Of a stretch of DNA of 36,142 bases, positions 31,137 to 36,142 are shown piece after piece (position 1 is the first letter of the stretch; every line of letters starts with the position of its first letter). Below the pieces are notes generated by a model. It saw only the letters and a program-made list of their open reading frames with translations. It made no database searches and was not told the origin of the DNA. This DNA comes from JBAYJY01 sp041664945. GTDB taxonomy: Bacteria; UBP15; UBA6099. The translations under genes were made by a program, and so were the position numbers. The stretch is from assembly GCA_041664945.1 (NCBI GenBank), contig JBAYJY010000025.1, forward strand, positions 1-36,142, written 5' to 3'.

Positions 31137-31376
31137 CATCCTCAGAAACATGCTAAATCCCCTGAAGATTTGTTTGCGAGTCAAAAATCATTAGATAATT
31201 CAGATAGTATCATTGAGGACTGTGGAGTTCGCGCGGTTGAAGCCGCGGTCTTCTGGCGCTAAAATATTTAACGCGGCGGAAACGGTTTTAGGTTGTGCCG
31301 CGTTAGACGATTCCAAGACGCGGAATGCTGCGGCGTGGAACAGGCGAATTGCAAACAGGCCGGATAAGGAAGTTAA

Positions 31377-32486
31377 ATGTTTTCCATATTTATTAAAGGT
31401 ATTTGCTGTTCAGCGGCTGTTGTTTCCTTTTATTTTTTGGCGGAGCCGTTCAACCGCGCATTCGATCCGGCGGAACCGGTGTCGAAGTATAACCGCGCAG
31501 GTTTTCTTCTCGCGGGATTTCTTTTAGGGCTTCTGATCGCTCCGTATATTGAGAAGTGGCTTGAGGCGTTGCACAAGCAGGCGCTGCGGTCAATAATGCG
31601 GTTCTCGCCGCATTCGCTCGCTTCGGGTTTCGTCGGGTTGCTGATGGGTTTCTTTTTTTCCGTTCTCGTGACATTTCCCATCTGGCTGTTTTTGCCGAAA
31701 GCGAGAAGCTTGAGCCTGGTTCTGATGGCGCTGGGTTGCTTGTTCTTCGGATACATGGGCGTTTTGATATTCAGCCGCGTTTCGCTCTGGGGCGGGAACG
31801 TGGTCGGTTCGATAGCGTACAGGGCCGACGCGGCGCTGCCTAAGGTTCTCGACACGAGCGTGCTGATCGACGGCCGGATTCTTGAACTGATCAAGAGCCG
31901 GTTTGTGGAAGGAAAATTATTTGTTCCCGACATGGTGTTGAACGAGTTGCAGGGGATTGCGGACGATTCGGACGCGACGCGGAGGAAACGCGGGCGGCGC
32001 GGGTTGGAAGTCGTCACCAAAATAAAAGAGCTCGAAGGCGTGTTGATGGAAGTTGTCGATTTGCCTTCGCCGCGCGCGGGAGAGGCGACGGCGGTCGACG
32101 CGCGTTTAGTGAACTATGCTAAATCCATCGGCGGATCGCTGATCACAAACGATTACAATCTAACGAAGATCGCCGGTCTGCGCGGCGTAAACGTCATGAA
32201 TCTGAACGTGCTCGCCCGCGCATTGCGCAAGTCGCTGATGCCCGGAGAGAAGGTCGAAGTCAACATCGTCAAGACAGGCAAGGAGCACGGACAGGGAATC
32301 GCTTATTTAGACGACGGGACAATGCTGGTTATAGAAAACGGCGAGAAATTTGTCGGCGGCATCGCGCCGGTGGAGATAAACAGCGTGATGCAGACTGTCG
32401 CCGGGCGCCTGATATTCGCGAGGATAACGGACAGTCCCGTGAGCGATGACATACAAGAGGACGGCGAAGCGGAGAGGTTCGACTGA
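31377..32486 (+). CDS. Membrane PIN/TRAM-domain protein (YacL type)
   Basis: 369 residues, AAGGAAG before the ATG. Residues 1-~130 hold four hydrophobic segments (GICCSAAVVSFYFLAEPF; GFLLGLLIAPYI; FVGLLMGFFFSVLVTFPIWL; LVLMALGCLFFGYMGVLIF). A PIN nuclease domain follows with acidic residues in KVLDTSVLIDGRILE, LNELQ, EATAVDARLV and ITNDYNLTK. The TRAM-like C-terminus (KVEVNIVKTGKEHGQGIAYL) should bind RNA. Probably a membrane-bound ribonuclease. Its stop overlaps the ispF start (TGATG). Confidence 0.9.
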   Translation: MFSIFIKGICCSAAVVSFYFLAEPFNRAFDPAEPVSKYNRAGFLLAGFLLGLLIAPYIEKWLEALHKQALRSIMRFSPHSLASGFVGLLMGFFFSVLVTFPIWLFLPKARSLSLVLMALGCLFFGYMGVLIFSRVSLWGGNVVGSIAYRADAALPKVLDTSVLIDGRILELIKSRFVEGKLFVPDMVLNELQGIADDSDATRRKRGRRGLEVVTKIKELEGVLMEVVDLPSPRAGEATAVDARLVNYAKSIGGSLITNDYNLTKIAGLRGVNVMNLNVLARALRKSLMPGEKVEVNIVKTGKEHGQGIAYLDDGTMLVIENGEKFVGGIAPVEINSVMQTVAGRLIFARITDSPVSDDIQEDGEAERFD

Positions 32487-32962
32487 TGAGCCGCGTGGGG
32501 ATCGGGTGGGATGCGCACGCGTTCGGCGGGCCGGGACCTCTCAAACTCGGCGGAGTCGCGATCCCGTGCGACAAGGGGCTCTCGGGCCATTCCGACGCTG
32601 ACGCGCTCGTTCACGCGATATGCGACGCTCTGCTAGGCGCCGCTGGGCTGGGCGACCTCGGCGCTTTTTTTCCAGACACTAATCCCGAATATAAAAATAT
32701 TGACAGCCTCGTTTTGCTCGGCCGCGTGCGCCGCATGATCATCGAGAGCTGGTTCGACATTATTAACGTTGACTCCGTGATAGTCGCGCAGGAACCGCGC
32801 GTTTCGCCTTACTTTAAAGAAATGAAAGAGAACATTGCGCGCGTTCTAGAGATAGAAGTAGAGAGAGTGTGCGTGAAAGCGTCTTCGCCTGAAGGAATGG
32901 GCGCCGTCGGCCGCGCGGAGGGCATTGTGGCCCACGCTGTCGCTTCTCTGACAGAATCCTGA
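32486..32962 (+). CDS. ispF: 2-C-methyl-D-erythritol 2,4-cyclodiphosphate synthase
   Basis: 158 residues. Metal site GWDAHAF (Asp9, His11) and His43 (ADALVHAICDALLGAAGLGD); FFPDTNPEYKNIDS; C-terminal KASSPEGMGAVGRAEGI. Cyclises CDP-methylerythritol phosphate in the MEP isoprenoid pathway, releasing CMP. Start overlaps the upstream stop by one base, so translation is coupled. The usual partner ispD is not next to it. Confidence 0.96.
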   Translation: MSRVGIGWDAHAFGGPGPLKLGGVAIPCDKGLSGHSDADALVHAICDALLGAAGLGDLGAFFPDTNPEYKNIDSLVLLGRVRRMIIESWFDIINVDSVIVAQEPRVSPYFKEMKENIARVLEIEVERVCVKASSPEGMGAVGRAEGIVAHAVASLTES

Positions 32963-33016
32963 AGAACATCTGCCTTTACGGCCGGAAACAAACCGATTGA
33001 CGGAAGCGGGTTATTC

Positions 33017-33781
33017 ATGAAATTGACAGACAAGAATTCGATATACGAGGCGATGAAGGCCGGACGAAAGATATTCGCGCTGGGCGTTCTCGCGAGAGCC
33101 ACGGCGGATAAAAAAGTTGCCGAGATTGTGAGGCTCGCCGAAGAACTCGGCATCCCGATGCGGGAGCTGCCGAATGTCAATCCAGACAGGCGAAGCGGGG
33201 AGCGGCTGCCTGTGATCGAGGCGCGTTGCGCCGACTATGAATATGTTTATCTGGACGACATCCGGGAATCAGTCATGGCCGCCGGAAAAAAGGCTCTCAT
33301 CGTGGCTCTGGACCACGTTCAGGACCCGCACAATCTCGGCGCAATGCTGAGAACCGCCGCTGCGGCGAAAGCCAACGGCGTCATCATAGAGAAAAAGCGC
33401 TGTTGCGACGTCACCGATTCGGTGTATGAAATATCGCGCGGCGGCGCCGATAATGTTCCGATCGTGATGGTGTCGAACCTGAGAAACGCGCTGCAGGAAC
33501 TGAAGAAATGGGGCCTTTGGGTGGCCGGAGCGGACGAACGGGCGGAAAAAGACTGCTTCAGCGAAGACCTCGCCGGCGCTCATGTTCTCGCGCTCGGCAG
33601 CGAGGGCGACGGGCTTTCAAGGCTAATACGCGAGGAATGCGATTTCCTCGTGCGCGTTCCCACAGCAGAAGCGTTTCCTTCGCTGAACGTTTCCGTGGCG
33701 GCCGGCGTTTTGATCTTCGAGGCGCTGCGGCAAAAGAAAAATTATGAAACCGGCAGAAAGCCCGAACGGAAGGCGCGATAG
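33017..33781 (+). CDS. rlmB: 23S rRNA 2'-O-methyltransferase RlmB (SpoU family)
   Basis: 254 residues. N-terminal substrate-binding domain (AGRKIFALGVLARATADKKV; LAEELGIPMRELPNVN), then the knotted SpoU domain: ALDHVQDPHNLGAMLRTA, LALGSEGDGLSRLIREECD and SLNVSVAAGVLIFEAL. Methylates a ribose in 23S rRNA (G2251 in E. coli). Other TrmH/SpoU specificities cannot be excluded from sequence alone, but the neighbouring PIN/TRAM and ispF genes match the rlmB neighbourhood of many bacteria. Confidence 0.88.
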   Translation: MKLTDKNSIYEAMKAGRKIFALGVLARATADKKVAEIVRLAEELGIPMRELPNVNPDRRSGERLPVIEARCADYEYVYLDDIRESVMAAGKKALIVALDHVQDPHNLGAMLRTAAAAKANGVIIEKKRCCDVTDSVYEISRGGADNVPIVMVSNLRNALQELKKWGLWVAGADERAEKDCFSEDLAGAHVLALGSEGDGLSRLIREECDFLVRVPTAEAFPSLNVSVAAGVLIFEALRQKKNYETGRKPERKAR

Positions 33782-33842
33782 CGGCGGGCTTTAAAATGAA
33801 ATGCGCGCGCCTTTCCGCGTTATCGCTAAATAGCAAGCACAA

Positions 33843-35258
33843 ATGAAAGTATTAATGATAAATCCATTCAGCGGTTCAGAAGCGACGGCGGGGCGCTACC
33901 GCCGTTTTCTTGCCCCTATGCCGCCGATCAGCCTCGCATACGTCGCGGCGGCTCTCGACCGGGCGGGCATCGCGGTTTCGATCTATGATGACTACACTTG
34001 CGGCGGAAAGCTTAAACCGCTTCTGGAACACATTAAAAGTTCGGATCCGGACATAATCGGCCTTTCATGCGTTACGCCCACCGCGGCGCGGACTTACGAG
34101 ATCGCCGCGGATTTGCGGCGCGCATTCCCTAACATCAGAATCGTGATGGGAAATCTGCATCCGAGCATTTTCAGCAAAGATATTATCGCCGCCGGCCTCG
34201 CCGACGCGATTGTGATCGGTGAAGGCGAAGAGACGTTCGTCGATCTCGTGCGCGCTTACGAGTCCGGCGGAGGCCTCGAAAACGTCAAAGGAATCGCATA
34301 CAGGGACGGAAGCGATATTTGCGCAACGGAACCCCGGCCTTTTATCGAGGATCTCGATTCGCTGCCGTTTCCCGCGTGGCGGTTTTTCCCTATAGAAAGA
34401 TATCGCCTGTTCAACTTCGCGCGCGTCAGAGAGCCGGGGACGCTCGTGCTCGGCTCGCGGGGCTGCCCTTACGGCTGCAATTTCTGCTCGCTGAAGATTA
34501 TGGGCAAAAAGCGCCGCCGGCGTTCCGCCGGCAACATCGCCGATGAGTTCGAATTCATGCATCAAGAATTCGGTTACGTTCAGATGTCGTTCATCGATCC
34601 TATCTTTCCGTTCAGCGAGGATGAGGCCCTTTCGTTCAGCGGCGAACTGATGCGGCGGGGGCTCCAGAAGAAAGTCACGTGGATAACCGAGACGCGAGTC
34701 GACCTGATGAATGAGAAAATGATATCAGCTATGAAGGAGTCCGGACTTTCGAGGATTATGTATGGATTCGAGACCGGAAGTTCGGAGGGACTTGATTCTA
34801 TCAAAAAAACTTTTACTATGGAACAGGCGCGCAGAACGGTGGCGATAACGAAAAAAGCAGGAGTGCAGATAATCGGGTTCTTCATGATAGGAGTGCCCGG
34901 AGACAGCGTCGCTTCTATAGGAGAAACGATAAGTTATTCGAAAAGCCTCGACATCGATTTCGCGAAATACACGGTGTTTTCGCCCTTTCCCGGAACAAAG
35001 ATATACGAGGACATGAAAAAGAGCGGCGAAGTGCCGGAGAACCCGAAATGGGAGCAGTTTACGAATTATCCGACGCCGGCGAAGCCGCCTGTTTTTCTGC
35101 CGTCGGGAGTGTCGAACGAGGATATAATAAGGCTGCAGAAGAAGGCGTTCGTATCATTTTATCTGCGCCCGCGCATGATTTTGAACCATCTTTTCCGCAT
35201 TCGGACGCTCGGGCTGAAAGAAATTATTAACGGTATAATAACGCTTTTTTTGAGATAA
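33843..35258 (+). CDS. B12-binding-domain radical SAM protein
   Basis: 471 residues. Residues 1-~135 are a Rossmann-like cobalamin-binding domain (ISLAYVAAALDRAGIAVSIY; PDIIGLSCVTPTAARTYEIA; GEGEETFVDLV). The radical SAM cluster motif is CPYGCNFC (Cys208, Cys212, Cys215), followed by YGFETGSSEGLDSIKKTFTM and FFMIGVPGDS. Such enzymes methylate or rearrange unactivated carbons in lipids, hopanoids and natural products. The substrate cannot be told from this context. The start has no strong ribosome site. Confidence 0.9.
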   Translation: MKVLMINPFSGSEATAGRYRRFLAPMPPISLAYVAAALDRAGIAVSIYDDYTCGGKLKPLLEHIKSSDPDIIGLSCVTPTAARTYEIAADLRRAFPNIRIVMGNLHPSIFSKDIIAAGLADAIVIGEGEETFVDLVRAYESGGGLENVKGIAYRDGSDICATEPRPFIEDLDSLPFPAWRFFPIERYRLFNFARVREPGTLVLGSRGCPYGCNFCSLKIMGKKRRRRSAGNIADEFEFMHQEFGYVQMSFIDPIFPFSEDEALSFSGELMRRGLQKKVTWITETRVDLMNEKMISAMKESGLSRIMYGFETGSSEGLDSIKKTFTMEQARRTVAITKKAGVQIIGFFMIGVPGDSVASIGETISYSKSLDIDFAKYTVFSPFPGTKIYEDMKKSGEVPENPKWEQFTNYPTPAKPPVFLPSGVSNEDIIRLQKKAFVSFYLRPRMILNHLFRIRTLGLKEIINGIITLFLR

Positions 35259-35311
35259 GGCAAAAAAAACAACGGGAAGATTAACCGCCAAATAGAAAAG
35301 AGAGATATTTA

Positions 35312-35340
35312 TTGACAGGTCCATATCGGACCTTTAGAAT
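35312..35340 (+). promoter_or_regulatory. Promoter of the tRNA-tuf cluster with an inverted repeat in its spacer
   Basis: TTGACA (35312-35317), 17-base spacer, TAGAAT (35335-35340). AGGTCC (35317-35322) and GGACCT (35328-35333) form an inverted repeat centred in the spacer, an operator-like arrangement. The first tRNA begins 22 bp later. Confidence 0.75.
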
Positions 35341-35362
35341 ATGTGTTTGCGTTTTGTAGCGC

Positions 35363-35435
35363 GCCGGTGTAGCTCAGTTGGTAGAGCAGCTGATTTGTAA
35401 TCAGCAGGTCGTCCGTTCAAGTCGGATCGCCGGCT
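35363..35435 (+). tRNA. tRNA-Thr (TGT)
   Basis: Full cloverleaf; acceptor GCCGGTG/CGCCGGC, anticodon loop TTTGTAA with anticodon TGT, discriminator T. CCA not encoded. Confidence 0.97.
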
Positions 35436-35469
35436 CAAGGAAGATGCGGGAGGCAACAAATAACAAAAC

Positions 35470-35552
35470 GGTGGGGTGCCCGAGTGGCTAAAGGGGACGG
35501 GCTGTAAACCCGTTGGAGCAATCCTTCGATGGTTCGAATCCATCCCCCACCA
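35470..35552 (+). tRNA. tRNA-Tyr (GTA)
   Basis: Acceptor GGTGGGG/CCCCACC, anticodon loop CTGTAAA (GTA), long class II variable arm, discriminator A. Confidence 0.97.
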
Positions 35553-35578
35553 ATGGATGATGGCGCCCGAGTAGATGC

Positions 35579-35651
35579 GCGGGAGTAGCTCAGTTGGTAG
35601 AGCGCCAGCCTTCCAAGCTGGCTGTCGCGGGTTCGAACCCCGTCTCCCGCT
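35579..35651 (+). tRNA. tRNA-Gly (TCC)
   Basis: Acceptor GCGGGAG/CTCCCGC, anticodon loop CTTCCAA (TCC), T arm CGGGTTCGAACCCCG, discriminator T. Confidence 0.97.
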
Positions 35652-35667
35652 TCTGAGGGACTGCAAG

Positions 35668-35741
35668 GTCGACGTAGCTCAGACGGTTAGAGCGCATCCT
35701 TGGTAAGGATGAGGTCACCGGTTCGATTCCGGTCGTCGGCT
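35668..35741 (+). tRNA. tRNA-Thr (GGT)
   Basis: Acceptor GTCGACG/CGTCGGC with one T-G pair, anticodon loop TTGGTAA (GGT), discriminator T. The Thr-Tyr-Gly-Thr order ahead of tuf is widespread in bacteria. Confidence 0.96.
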
Positions 35742-35790
35742 CAGTTTGTTTAGAACGAAATAAGAAACTTGTAATACACAGGAGGCTGAA

Positions 35791-36142
<352 letters not shown>

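Overview
The window joins two different kinds of DNA. From about 21,130 to the right end it looks like an ordinary bacterial chromosome of fairly high GC. It carries a truncated DUF2851 gene, a LOG-family gene, a sepF-like gene, a ceramidase-like exported hydrolase, a TPP-riboswitch thiamin operon (thiE-thiS-thiG-thiC), mnmA, a lysine-rich mini-protein, a PIN/TRAM-ispF-rlmB cluster, a B12-binding radical SAM gene, and the classic tRNA-Thr/Tyr/Gly/Thr-tuf cluster. The ThiE with a long N-terminal domain, the short-type ThiC, DUF2851 and the ceramidase suggest a deep-branching, poorly cultured, Gram-negative-like bacterium. I cannot name a phylum.

From 1 to about 21,130 the DNA is accessory and mosaic. 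(a) 1-3449: a minus-strand 648-residue protein with a ParB-like core and a membrane-anchor-like segment, then 1.2 kb with no convincing gene but with AT-rich and repeated DNA. (b) 3450-8330: a plus-strand ribbon-helix-helix-like gene facing a seven-gene minus-strand set with strong Shine-Dalgarno sequences (DUF932, a serine recombinase and five small unknown proteins). (c) 8360-13147: an AT-rich array of unrelated envelope-type genes separated by a conserved repeat of about 55-115 bp that ends in a promoter-like sequence. The array is bracketed by two diverged copies of a ~128-bp repeat, and a tRNA-Arg(CCT) fragment lies at its right edge. (d) 13171-21101: a higher-GC, plasmid/phage-like module with a second serine recombinase, small regulators, a replication-initiator-like protein, a Twinkle/T7 gp4-like primase-helicase and a terminal tyrosine integrase.

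The integrase stops nine bases before the stop of the truncated DUF2851 gene. The simplest reading is an integrative element inserted into DUF2851, with its left end outside the window. Genes 15,885-18,668 overlap one another and look like a replication operon. The integrase appears to carry an excisionase-like HTH at its N terminus with a possible internal restart.

The best candidates for something undescribed are the repeat-separated gene array (8641-12756), the ParB-like membrane-anchored protein, the DUF932/serine-recombinase operon, and the HTH-integrase fusion.
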